Shown here one piece after another: positions 1 through 9,606 of a stretch of 64,000 bases of DNA. The stretch is from Lutibacter sp. Hel_I_33_5. Its GTDB lineage: Bacteria > Bacteroidota > Bacteroidia > Flavobacteriales > Flavobacteriaceae. Within the stretch, counting starts at the first letter, position 1. The number at the start of each line of letters is the position of its first letter. Location of the stretch: contig NZ_VISM01000001.1 in assembly GCF_007827455.1 (NCBI RefSeq), forward strand, positions 496,001 through 560,000, in the 5' to 3' direction. Both the position numbers and the translations under genes were made by a program. The notes below the pieces were generated by a model. The model worked only from the letters and a program-made list of their open reading frames with translations, was not told where the DNA came from and did not search any database.

Positions 1-608
1 ACCTTCTTTACTTAATTTCCAACAATTATATATTAGTAGTTTTAGGAGACACTATTGGGCTTATTATTTTTCCAATACTTTGGTTTCTAGGCTTATTCTA
101 TATCAGAAAAGCAAAATACGCAAAGTATTATGTAATTGGTTATTTTTTTTTAATACCTATTGGAGTTTATTACCTCTTAGGTTTAGGATATGGAGAATGG
201 TATGTTGATGGAGAAGGCACATTTATAAAAGTAGCAAGTTGGCTTGATATGATTGCTTTTACTTTTGCTATTAACTATAGATTTAAAATAAGAAGTCAAG
301 AAAAACAAAAGATAATAGAAGAGTTAAAAGAAAAACTTAATTTAAACAATACTCAAATTTCTAAAAATAAAGAAATAGACCCCTATTTTATTTTACTTAA
401 AAAGAATGATTATACTTCTGAAGCTTTAACACTTAAGGAAATTGAAATTTTAAAACTCCTAATTAAAGGCAACAGTAATAATGAAATCGGGAATAAATTA
501 TTTATATCAAACAACACCGTTAAATATCATATTAGAAATATTTACCAAAAAGTAAACGTTAAAAGTAGAGAGAGTTTAAAAGAAAAAATATCCGCCTCAA
601 TAACCTAA
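1..608 (+). CDS. C-terminal part of a membrane-anchored LuxR-family regulator (5' end outside window)
   Basis: The frame is open from the first bases of the window, so the gene begins upstream; the ATG at 249 is internal. The visible part starts with hydrophobic stretches (about nt 20-110 and 130-185) that look like the last membrane segments of a 7TM-type sensor. A short Lys/Glu-rich probable coiled coil follows (about nt 285-370). The last ~65 residues form a LuxR/GerE helix-turn-helix: LTLKEIEILKLL, then NNEIGNKLFIS, then NNTVKYHIRNIYQK. Many flavobacteria have 7TM or TPR proteins ending in such a DNA-binding domain; they are thought to couple an envelope signal to transcription. The ligand and targets cannot be seen. 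It sits 430 bases upstream of a large exported protein in the same orientation, but there is no direct evidence that it controls that gene. Confidence 0.8.
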   Translation, partial: LLYLISNNYILVVLGDTIGLIIFPILWFLGLFYIRKAKYAKYYVIGYFFLIPIGVYYLLGLGYGEWYVDGEGTFIKVASWLDMIAFTFAINYRFKIRSQEKQKIIEELKEKLNLNNTQISKNKEIDPYFILLKKNDYTSEALTLKEIEILKLLIKGNSNNEIGNKLFISNNTVKYHIRNIYQKVNVKSRESLKEKISASIT

Positions 609-776
609 AAACAAGTGCTTTATACTTTCGGGTGGGAAAAACTACCCTACCATACTTAGGTGAATACATTTAGTTTAAATAGATTTACTGCAACCAAAAA
701 ACTAACTACTATTTCTATGATACTACTTAACTATTATTACACATAAAATTCAAATAAACTTGTACTTACAATGCAT

Positions 777-790
777 AGGTATAAATACCT
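777..790. promoter_or_regulatory. Perfect 14-bp palindrome AGGTATAAATACCT
   Basis: The two arms AGGTAT and ATACCT flank a central AA. The same sequence in reverse complement occurs at 35124-35137, after another exported-protein gene. It could be a dimeric regulator site or a small hairpin; nothing identifies a binding protein. Confidence 0.35.
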
Positions 791-860
791 GATTTTTAAT
801 TAGGCTGTTTTTTTACTAAAAATTGTATGTGATTTTACATCACCAAACAAACAAAAACTA

Positions 861-929
861 ACCAAAGTTATCCCTATACTGCTTTATAAAAACAATTTTA
901 TAATGTATTTATAACTCTCTATTCTAAGA
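861..929 (+). promoter_or_regulatory. Conserved upstream element, copy A (shared with 9137-9200)
   Basis: About 69 bases match 9137-9200 closely: both start ACCAAAGTTATCCCTATA, continue CTTTATAAAAAC, then a TTTAT-ATGTAT stretch, and end CTATTCTAAGA. It lies 111 bases before the start codon at 1041. Being conserved in a fast-changing AT-rich spacer upstream of two paralogous genes suggests a promoter or operator, but it could be a leftover of the duplication. Confidence 0.5.
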
Positions 930-1040
930 GAACAACAAAACACAAATTTTCACGAATTAACACATGTCAATTTTAACAAATTGATAGTATAGTTCTATTA
1001 TAAACACTCAACTAAAACTAATAACTAAACATAACCGAAA

Positions 1041-4000
1041 ATGAAAAACAACTACTCAAAATTTATTTTAAAAACACTATTGCTATTTGCAATACTGTTT
1101 GGGCTTGAAACATATGCTCAACAAAACATTATAGCTCAAACACAAAACATAACAGTTCAATTAGATGCAAATGGAGAAGCAATAATAACACCGCAACAAA
1201 TTAATAATGGTTCAACAGCTACTACAGGTATACAAAGTCTTAATTTAGATACTTCAGATTTTAATTGTACTGACATTAATGGTGATAGAAATTTTTCTTA
1301 TTTATTAGATGGTGAAACTGACGCAACTGGTGATGAAATTTTAGTAGATGACACAAATTTAACAACATTAACAACGCAAACAATTGAAGCTTGGATCCGC
1401 CCAGCAACCGGTGCTAGTGATAATGATGTTTTGGTAGCTGTAAGAAATAATATTCATAATTCTAGATTTAGCATACACATTAATGCTGATACTAATACTA
1501 TTGGAATATTTAATTCTACTAATTGGCAAACAATTACAACAATTATTAATGCTAATCAGTGGTATCATATCGCTTTGGTTATGAATTCAACCAAGACTTT
1601 AGTTTATCTTGATGGTGCTTTCGAAGGGGAAATTAGTACGGGAATTAATACAAGTCTTGGAGCAAATGCGCCTTTATCTATTGGTTCTCCAAACGATACT
1701 GGTTGGTATTCTGAAAAATGGGAAGGAAATATTGATGACTTAAGAATATGGAATGATGAAAGAACAGCATTAGAAATAGCTAATAATAGAAACATCGAAT
1801 TAGTAGGAAACGAGGCAGGTTTAGTTGGTTACTTCGATTTTAATGAAGGTACTGGAAATACAATTACTAATCTTGCAGGTACAGTAAATGGTACTGCAAA
1901 TAATTCTCAAAATGCAAATTGGTCTACAGATTCACCAATTGAAAGCAATGGAAACACTGTTAATTTAACAGTAACTGATGTAAATGGTAATTCTGCAACA
2001 ACTCCTGCAAATGTTATTGTTGTAGATAATATTGCACCCATTGCACCAACTTTAGCAGATGTAACTGGAGAGTGTTCTGCAACTGTTACTGCACCAACAA
2101 CAACTGATAATTGTGCAGGTACAATTACAGGTACAACCACAGATTCTTTAACATACACAACTCAAGGAACTCATATAATTACATGGAATTTTGATGATGG
2201 TAATGGAAATAGCACTACAGCATCTCAAAATGTAATTATTAGTGATTCTACTCCACCAACAGCAATAACAAATAACATTAGTGTAAACTTAGATGCAAAC
2301 GGAAATGCAAGTATTACGCCACAACAAATAGACAATGGTTCTAGTGATGCTTGTGGTATTTCTTCAATTAGTTGTTCTAGAGTTGGAGGTTCTGGAAATG
2401 GATTAACAAATTTTTTAAACGGAACATTAAATAATGGAACAGCAGATATAATAGAATATTCTAATTCTAATGCACCAAACTACAGAACTTCCTTTGGGAC
2501 AACCTGTAATGAAGCTTGGTTTGCAAGAGGTATGTTATGTGATCTTGCTCCAAATCAAAATGATCCAGATAATAGTTCTAGGCAAGACAATAATGCAGGT
2601 GCTACTTGGAGAAATACAAGTCCAGGTAATAGTTATGGGAGATTAGTTATAGATTTAGGAAGTTCTCAAACTATAAATGCAATGAGTATATTTCAAATGT
2701 TCTCAGATGGAAAAACAACTCATATTGAAGCGTTTGCTTATAATGGTAATTTAGAAAATCCTAACAGTTCTTCTCCAGGTTGGAATCAATTATTCCCATC
2801 AACATCTGTTGGTGCCGGTGTGTTAAATGGTACTACAGTAAGTAGTCCTTTAAAAACTACATTCCAAAGTACAAATACTCGATTTATAAAGTTATATGCT
2901 AAAAATGATGGGTCATTAGGCTTTTCAGGTTATATTGAACTTAGACAGGTAAAGGTATTTAACACAAATGAAAGTAATGCTTGTGATTTTAATTGTGATG
3001 ATTTAGGTGAAAACAATGTTACACTAACAGTTGAAGATAAAAATGGAAATATTTCTACTAAGGATGCTATTGTAACTATTATTGACGCAATTGCTCCTGC
3101 TTTAGAAGCTACTCCTGCTGATCTAACTGTTGAATGTCACTCAATACCAGATGTAGCTACTATTTCTGCAACCGACAATTGTGATTCAAACATATCAGTT
3201 AATTTTACAGAACAAAGAGCAGATGGATTCTCTAATGATAACTATACGTTAACAAGAACTTGGTCTGCCACAGATCAAAGTGGTAATACGGTTTCTGAAT
3301 CTCAAGTTATTACTGTACAAGATGTTACTCCGCCAACTATAGTTGGTCAAAACATATCAGTAACATTAACCGCTTCTGGTACCGTTTCTATAATACCACA
3401 GAATGTTTTAAATAATGGCTCTGATACTTGTAGTACAGTTTCTTACACTATTAGCCAAAACACTTTTGGCGCAACAGATGCTATCAATAGTCCTGTTACA
3501 ATTCAGTTAATAGGAACTGATGAAAGTGGAAATGCAACAACAATTCCTGTTCAAGTAACAGTAATTGATCCAGTACCCGTTGTAATTACACAAAACATCG
3601 TTATTCAATTAGATGATAATGGAACTGTTGTGATAGATCCTTTACAAATTGATAATGGATCTTCTTCCGCAGTTGGAATTGGAAGTTTATCTCTTGATAT
3701 TTCAGCGTTTAACTGTGAAGACATTAATAACCCAGTTACTGTTACGTTAACAGTTACTAGCACTTTAGGTTCTAGCTCAACTGGCACAGCAATTGTTACA
3801 GTACAAGATACTATTGCACCAATCGCGCCTATTCTATCTGATATTTTAGGTGAATGTTCTGCTACAGCAACAACACCAACTACAACAGATAATTGCGCTG
3901 GTTCTATAACGGGTACAACTACTGACTCTTTAGAATATACAATACAAGGAACTCATACAATTACTTGGTCTTTTGATGATGGTAATGGAAATACAACTAC

Positions 4001-7000
4001 AGCAACACAAAATGTAATTGTAAATGATACAACAGCTCCAATAGCTATAACAAAAAATATTACTATTCCATTAGATGCTAGCGGAAATGCTATTATTACT
4101 CCTCAAATGATTAATAATGGTTCTTCTGATAACTGTGAAATTGATAGTATTACTTTAGATAATACAGTTTTTGATTGTAGTAATGTAGATAGTAGTGCTC
4201 AATGTAATGCTGGAACAGCATTAGACCTTGGAGCTGATAACGATTACGTACGGATCGGAGATCCATTTCATGAATTTAGTAATCAGATTACTGTCTCCTG
4301 GTGGGTTAACTTCCAAGGCAACAGTGCTTGGATGACGCAATCTACTTTTGGAATGAGTAGTAATAACACCAATGTTTGGAATATGCACGCTAGCGGTGCG
4401 AATGGTATTACTTGGTACATCAATGACAATGGTGCCTATAGAGCAGTATCACTTAATACTACAGCTGGCTGGCATTTGATTACTGGTGTAGCAGATACTA
4501 CTTCAACTCGACTTTATCTTGATGGAAATTTAGCTAGTACTGATACAGGTATTAACAATATTAGAGTTAATGCCAATAGTGAAATTGCAATTGGAATTGA
4601 TGGGAGAATCCCTAGTAGGAATAGGAATTTTCAGACAGACGAAGTATTAATATATAATAGAGCTTTGAGTGAAACTGAGATCCAAGACTTACTTATGAAT
4701 TGTCCAGATATATCAGATAATTCATTGGTAGGATATTGGGCAATGAATGAAGGAAGTGGAAACACGATTGAAGATCAATCTATAACAGGAGCGAATGGTG
4801 TTCTAATAAATATGACCGATGCTGATTGGGTAACCTCGGGAATCAATAATATTGGTGCTGGTTCTAGCAATGAAGTTACTTTAACCGTAACAGATGTAAA
4901 TGGAAATTCTTCTACAGCAATAGCTAATGTTACTGTAAATGATATTACAGCACCTACTTTAAACGATGTTCCTGCTAATGTAACTGTAGAATGTGACGCT
5001 ATACCAAATGCAGCTACTATTTCTGCATCTGATAATTGCGGCAATCCAACAATAACTTTTGTTGAAGAAAGAATTGATGGTAAATCTAATGATAACTATA
5101 CATTGAATAGAACTTGGACTGCTACAGATCAAAGTGAAAATTCAGTATCTCATACTCAAATTATTACTGTACAAGATACTACTGCACCTTTTTTCGATGC
5201 AACACCTGTTGATATAACTGTTGAATGTGAAACTGTACCAGCTGCAGCTACTATTTCTGCATCTGATAATTGCGGCAATCCAACAATAACTTTTGTTGAA
5301 GAAAGAATTGATGGTATTTCTAATGATAACTATACGTTAACTAGAACTTGGACTGCTACAGATCTAAGTGGTAATACGGTTTCTGAATCTCAAATTATTA
5401 CTGTGCAAGATGTTACTGCACCAACAGTTGTTGGACAAAACATTTCAGTTACATTAACTTCTACTGGTACAGTTTCTATTGTACCAGAAAATGTATTGGA
5501 TAATGGTTCAGATAACTGTGGAACTGTAACATATTCAGTTTCTCAAGATACTTTTGGAGCAACCGATGCAGTTAACAGTCCAGTAACGGTTCAATTAACA
5601 GGAACTGATGCAAGTGGAAACGCAACAACTGTACCTGTATTAGTTACAGTAATTGATCCTGTACCTGTTGTAATTACACAAAACATCGTTGTTCAATTAG
5701 ATGATAATGGAACTGTTGTGATAGATCCTTCACAAATTGATAATGGATCTTCTTCCGCAGTTGGAATTGGAAGTTTATCTCTTGATATTTCAGCGTTTAA
5801 CTGTGAAGACATTAATAACCCAGTTACTGTTACGTTAACAGTTACTAGCACTTTAGGTTCTAGCTCAACTGGCACAGCAATTGTTACAGTACAAGATACT
5901 ATTGCACCAATCGCGCCTATTCTATCTGATATTTTAGGTGAATGTTCTGCTACAGCAACAACACCAACTACTACAGATAATTGCGCTGGTTCTATAACAG
6001 GGACAACTACTGACTATTTGGAATATACAGCTCAAGGAATTCATGTAATTACTTGGTCTTTTGATGATGGTAATGGAAATATTGCAACAGCTACTCAAAA
6101 TGTAATTGTAATTGATGTAACAGCACCAACAGCTATTGCACAAGACATCTCTATCAATTTAGATGATAATGGAAACGCTACAATTACTCCACAACAAATT
6201 GATAATGATTCTAATGACGCTTGTGGAATTGCAAGCACCTCTCTAGATAAAAATTCTTTTGACTGCTCAAACGTAGGTTCTTCAGCTAGTTCTTCTTCTT
6301 TTTCTTTTGATGGAATAGCGAATGCAAATGGTGATGAAATTTTAGTAAATGACACTAGTTTCTCTACATTAACAGCACAAACTATAGAAGCTTGGATTCG
6401 TCCTGCCTCTGGATCAAATGGTAATGAAAGTTGGTTAGCAATCAGAGATAGAGTTGGTAATTCAAGATATAGTATTCATACAAACCCTAGCGCTAATACT
6501 ATTGGTGTCTATAATAGTACACATGGTTATAGAACAATTTCAATTTCTACAGGTATAAATGCAAATCAATGGTATCATGTTGCAATGGTAATGAATACTA
6601 CTAGAACTTTAGTTTATGTTAATGGTACTTTGGCTGGGCAAATAGCCGCAGGAATAAGTACTAATCATGGAGCTAATGTACCTCTATCTATCGGTTCTCC
6701 TAATGATGCAAGTTATTATGGTGAAAAGTGGCAAGGAGATATGGATGATCTTAGAGTATGGAACACTGAAAGAACAGCAACAGAAATAGCAGACAATAGA
6801 AACAATGAACTTACTGGAAATGAAGTAGGTCTTGTTGGTTATTTTAACTTTAATGAGGGTTCTGGAAATTCTGTTGATAATCTTGCAGGAACTATTAACG
6901 GTACTGCAAACAATTCTCAAACTGAAAATTGGATAGATGAATCACCTATTAGTGGAAGTACTGGAAACATGGTTACGTTAACAGTAACTGATGTAAATGG

Positions 7001-8975
7001 AAATTCTTCTACAGCAACAGCTAATGTTACTGTAGTTGATAACATTTCACCAGAAATATCTGATCCAGCCGACATTAATGTTTTTGCAACAAGTGCAGCA
7101 GGAGCGGTTGTAAATTATAACACACCTATAGGAACAGATAATTGTACTGTAACAACAGCCTTGACTGCTGGTTTAGCAGACGGAGAAACTTTCCCTATTG
7201 GAACAACAGTTGTTTCATATACTGCAACTGATGGATCTGGCAATACTGCTACTGCAACATTCAATGTTATTGTAACTGGATTACCACCAGAAATTGTAGT
7301 TCCTGAAGATATTACTGTAAATAATGATTCTGGAGAATGTGGTGCCATTGTAAATTATGCTGCTACAGAAACTGTTGGTATACCTGCTTCAACTATTACG
7401 TATGATATAGAACCAGGTAGTTTCTTTGCTGAAGGAACAGTTACTGTAACTGCAACTGCAACCAATCCAGTAGGTACTTCTACAAAAACCTTTACAGTTA
7501 CTGTAAATGATAATCAATTACCAAGTGTTTTAACTCAAAACTTAATTATCAATTTAGATGCAAATGGAAATTCAACGATTACACCACAACAAATAGATAA
7601 TGGTTCTTCAGACAATTGTGGAATCGCTTCTATTTCTTTAGACAATGACACGTTTAATTGTAGTAATGTAAGTACAAATACTGTTACTTTAACAGTTACT
7701 GATGTAAATGGAAATAGTAATTCTTTAACAGCTAATGTTACTGTAAATGATGTAACTGCTCCAAATGTAATTACTCAAAACATAATAATTGAGTTAGATG
7801 AAAACGGTGAAGCTTCAATCACTCCTGCTGATATTGATAATAATTCAACAGATGCCTGCGGTATTGAATCGTACTCTTTAGACAAAGATTCTTTTGATTG
7901 TTCTAATACTGGAGATAATACGGTGGTTTTAACGGTTACGGATGTAAACGGAAATGATGCATCTTTAAGCGCAACTGTTACGGTACAAGATAACATTGCT
8001 CCTACTGTAATTACTCAAAGTTATTCAATTGATTTAACGAATGGAGTTGCAGATATTATTCCAAGTAATATTGATGGTGGAACTTTTGATAATTGTGATT
8101 TTACACTTTCAATTGATAGGGATCACTTTACCTGTGATGATATAGGAGATCATGTGGTTACTTTAACCGCTACAGATGCTTCTGGTAACTCAAGTTCAGA
8201 AACTGCAATCGTTTCTATTCTTGGTAATGTACCAACAATAGGTATTAATGATTTTAATATAGTACAAACTCAAAAGAAAAATACTATTTTCTTAGGTTTT
8301 GGACCTCAAAGTATTAATCTATCTACAGTTGTTGATGGTGGAAGTGGATTTACATATGAATGGACAACTTCTACAGGAGAAGTAGTTTCTAACCAAGCAA
8401 ATCCAACTATTAATCCAACAGTAAGTACAACTTACTATGTAACTGTTACCAATGCTAATGGATGTACTGCTTCAACTTCAATTTATGTTTGTGTTATTGA
8501 TGCTAGAGCTTATGATAGAAAAGGTAGATACAAAGGAAAAGTATTAGTATGTCACCATACAAATGGTAAAAAAGGAACCAAGCATGTTATGATTAGCATT
8601 AGTAAAAATGCTGTTATGCAACATTTAACTAAACATGGTATAGGAACAGATCATGCAGATAGTTTAGGTGCTTGTAATGCTCAGTGTGTAACAAATCAAA
8701 CTATTTTAGCAAGAACTAAAACTATTAATTTAAGTTCTGTAACTACATATCCAAATCCTTCAAATGGAATTTTTGAAGTGAGGTTAAGTAAAGCTGAAGA
8801 TAATACTCGTTTATTACTTTTTGATTTAACTGGTAAACTTATTCTTCATAAAACTATTAGTACTAAAAAAGCTAGTATGGGAAGTAATAACTTACCGTCT
8901 GGTGTATACATTCTTAAAGTTATTTACAACGATAGTATTAGTACTAAAAAACTAATAATAGAAAAAGGAAAATAA
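1041..8975 (+). CDS. Giant secreted HYR/LamG repeat protein with T9SS type A sorting tail
   Basis: 2644 residues. Residues 1-27 are a signal peptide ending TYAQQ. The body is a series of ~80-residue Ig-like/HYR-like repeats (pattern [48 protein letters not shown]). Four repeats carry a large inserted domain: LamG-like at about 97-300, discoidin-like at about 445-645, LamG-like at about 1053-1270, and LamG-like at about 1750-1970. A Cys/His motif (VCHH...[14 protein letters not shown]) lies near 2500-2550. The last ~80 residues are a Por-type secretion tail ([28 protein letters not shown]). The family is exported by T9SS and fixed to, or released from, the cell surface. LamG and discoidin folds usually bind glycans, so adhesion or polysaccharide binding is likely; the exact ligand is unknown. 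The 3' end is almost identical to the gene at 9607. Confidence 0.9.
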   Translation: MKNNYSKFILKTLLLFAILFGLETYAQQNIIAQTQNITVQLDANGEAIITPQQINNGSTATTGIQSLNLDTSDFNCTDINGDRNFSYLLDGETDATGDEILVDDTNLTTLTTQTIEAWIRPATGASDNDVLVAVRNNIHNSRFSIHINADTNTIGIFNSTNWQTITTIINANQWYHIALVMNSTKTLVYLDGAFEGEISTGINTSLGANAPLSIGSPNDTGWYSEKWEGNIDDLRIWNDERTALEIANNRNIELVGNEAGLVGYFDFNEGTGNTITNLAGTVNGTANNSQNANWSTDSPIESNGNTVNLTVTDVNGNSATTPANVIVVDNIAPIAPTLADVTGECSATVTAPTTTDNCAGTITGTTTDSLTYTTQGTHIITWNFDDGNGNSTTASQNVIISDSTPPTAITNNISVNLDANGNASITPQQIDNGSSDACGISSISCSRVGGSGNGLTNFLNGTLNNGTADIIEYSNSNAPNYRTSFGTTCNEAWFARGMLCDLAPNQNDPDNSSRQDNNAGATWRNTSPGNSYGRLVIDLGSSQTINAMSIFQMFSDGKTTHIEAFAYNGNLENPNSSSPGWNQLFPSTSVGAGVLNGTTVSSPLKTTFQSTNTRFIKLYAKNDGSLGFSGYIELRQVKVFNTNESNACDFNCDDLGENNVTLTVEDKNGNISTKDAIVTIIDAIAPALEATPADLTVECHSIPDVATISATDNCDSNISVNFTEQRADGFSNDNYTLTRTWSATDQSGNTVSESQVITVQDVTPPTIVGQNISVTLTASGTVSIIPQNVLNNGSDTCSTVSYTISQNTFGATDAINSPVTIQLIGTDESGNATTIPVQVTVIDPVPVVITQNIVIQLDDNGTVVIDPLQIDNGSSSAVGIGSLSLDISAFNCEDINNPVTVTLTVTSTLGSSSTGTAIVTVQDTIAPIAPILSDILGECSATATTPTTTDNCAGSITGTTTDSLEYTIQGTHTITWSFDDGNGNTTTATQNVIVNDTTAPIAITKNITIPLDASGNAIITPQMINNGSSDNCEIDSITLDNTVFDCSNVDSSAQCNAGTALDLGADNDYVRIGDPFHEFSNQITVSWWVNFQGNSAWMTQSTFGMSSNNTNVWNMHASGANGITWYINDNGAYRAVSLNTTAGWHLITGVADTTSTRLYLDGNLASTDTGINNIRVNANSEIAIGIDGRIPSRNRNFQTDEVLIYNRALSETEIQDLLMNCPDISDNSLVGYWAMNEGSGNTIEDQSITGANGVLINMTDADWVTSGINNIGAGSSNEVTLTVTDVNGNSSTAIANVTVNDITAPTLNDVPANVTVECDAIPNAATISASDNCGNPTITFVEERIDGKSNDNYTLNRTWTATDQSENSVSHTQIITVQDTTAPFFDATPVDITVECETVPAAATISASDNCGNPTITFVEERIDGISNDNYTLTRTWTATDLSGNTVSESQIITVQDVTAPTVVGQNISVTLTSTGTVSIVPENVLDNGSDNCGTVTYSVSQDTFGATDAVNSPVTVQLTGTDASGNATTVPVLVTVIDPVPVVITQNIVVQLDDNGTVVIDPSQIDNGSSSAVGIGSLSLDISAFNCEDINNPVTVTLTVTSTLGSSSTGTAIVTVQDTIAPIAPILSDILGECSATATTPTTTDNCAGSITGTTTDYLEYTAQGIHVITWSFDDGNGNIATATQNVIVIDVTAPTAIAQDISINLDDNGNATITPQQIDNDSNDACGIASTSLDKNSFDCSNVGSSASSSSFSFDGIANANGDEILVNDTSFSTLTAQTIEAWIRPASGSNGNESWLAIRDRVGNSRYSIHTNPSANTIGVYNSTHGYRTISISTGINANQWYHVAMVMNTTRTLVYVNGTLAGQIAAGISTNHGANVPLSIGSPNDASYYGEKWQGDMDDLRVWNTERTATEIADNRNNELTGNEVGLVGYFNFNEGSGNSVDNLAGTINGTANNSQTENWIDESPISGSTGNMVTLTVTDVNGNSSTATANVTVVDNISPEISDPADINVFATSAAGAVVNYNTPIGTDNCTVTTALTAGLADGETFPIGTTVVSYTATDGSGNTATATFNVIVTGLPPEIVVPEDITVNNDSGECGAIVNYAATETVGIPASTITYDIEPGSFFAEGTVTVTATATNPVGTSTKTFTVTVNDNQLPSVLTQNLIINLDANGNSTITPQQIDNGSSDNCGIASISLDNDTFNCSNVSTNTVTLTVTDVNGNSNSLTANVTVNDVTAPNVITQNIIIELDENGEASITPADIDNNSTDACGIESYSLDKDSFDCSNTGDNTVVLTVTDVNGNDASLSATVTVQDNIAPTVITQSYSIDLTNGVADIIPSNIDGGTFDNCDFTLSIDRDHFTCDDIGDHVVTLTATDASGNSSSETAIVSILGNVPTIGINDFNIVQTQKKNTIFLGFGPQSINLSTVVDGGSGFTYEWTTSTGEVVSNQANPTINPTVSTTYYVTVTNANGCTASTSIYVCVIDARAYDRKGRYKGKVLVCHHTNGKKGTKHVMISISKNAVMQHLTKHGIGTDHADSLGACNAQCVTNQTILARTKTINLSSVTTYPNPSNGIFEVRLSKAEDNTRLLLFDLTGKLILHKTISTKKASMGSNNLPSGVYILKVIYNDSISTKKLIIEKGK

Positions 8976-9050
8976 AAATCGTTTTGACAAATCTTAGGGG
9001 GATTGTCTAAATGTAAAACAGGTTAAGAAAATTCTTAACCTGTTTTTTTT
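7993..9050 (+). repeat. 1058-bp direct repeat, copy 1: 3' gene end plus terminator
   Basis: Aligns without gaps to 13406-14463 at a constant offset of 5413. I noted about 14 substitutions by eye. It covers the last ~327 codons of the surface protein, the stop codon, the 3' spacer and the terminator. More diverged similarity continues further upstream in the repeats. Confidence 0.9.
9017..9050 (+). terminator. Rho-independent terminator of the 1041-8975 gene
   Basis: Stem AACAGGTTAAGAA pairs with TTCTTAACCTGTT and runs into eight T residues. The same hairpin, with one loop-side change, ends the paralogous gene at 14430-14463. Confidence 0.9.
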
Positions 9051-9606
9051 ATGCGTATTAATACGTGTTTCTATCTATTATTTTGACTTTTAAACAATTA
9101 TACATTACATTAGCTATACCAAACATTTAAATACTAACCAAAGTTATCCCTATATACTTTATAAAAACTACTTTATGATGTATACACTACTATTCTAAGA
9201 AAAGTAATTCTCAACAATTTTACCGTATCTAATATTATTGGACTATCTGTTAAATTCTAAATACAAAAAATTTAATGATACTAAATACAATATAAGAAAA
9301 ACATTGTTTTTACTAAAATACTTATCTAAATACTAGGTTCGTATAATTTTTCGCACTCAATCACCTCATAAATAAATTACAGGGTCTTATGAATAAAAAA
9401 GTTGTGTCTATGACATTTTTTTCACTCTCTATTCATTAACTTTTTATTTTTGAATTGAAAAAAGTGACTTGAAAAAATCACTTAAATTAACTAATAACAA
9501 TTAATACAATTATATTTTTTATGACATAACAATTTTATTAAAATAAATTTTTGAAAAAGATTACAAACCATTACTTATTAAAATATTTTAACCAAAATTT
9601 TATATT
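9051..9606. other. Non-coding region before the second surface-protein gene
   Basis: No gene seen. It contains a short palindrome CGTATTAATACG (about 9054-9065), copy B of the shared upstream element (9137-9200), a possible -7 box TATTTTTG (9445-9452), and a small hairpin AAGTGA...TCACTT (9462-9483). The element lies about 400 bases from the start codon here, against 111 in the paralogue, so either the leader is long or sequence was inserted after it. Confidence 0.6.
9137..9200 (+). promoter_or_regulatory. Conserved upstream element, copy B
   Basis: Matches 861-929: the first 18 bases are identical, then come a two-base gap, a shared CTTTATAAAAAC and the ending CTATTCTAAGA. See copy A for interpretation. 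Confidence 0.5.

Larger units (their letters stand above)
609..1040. other. Non-coding region before the first surface-protein gene
   Basis: No plausible gene. It holds a 14-bp palindrome (777-790) and an element at 861-929 that recurs upstream of the paralogous gene at 9607. I found no good TAnnTTTG box. The stretch just before the start codon is AT-rich with no clear Shine-Dalgarno sequence, as is common in Bacteroidota. Confidence 0.7.
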
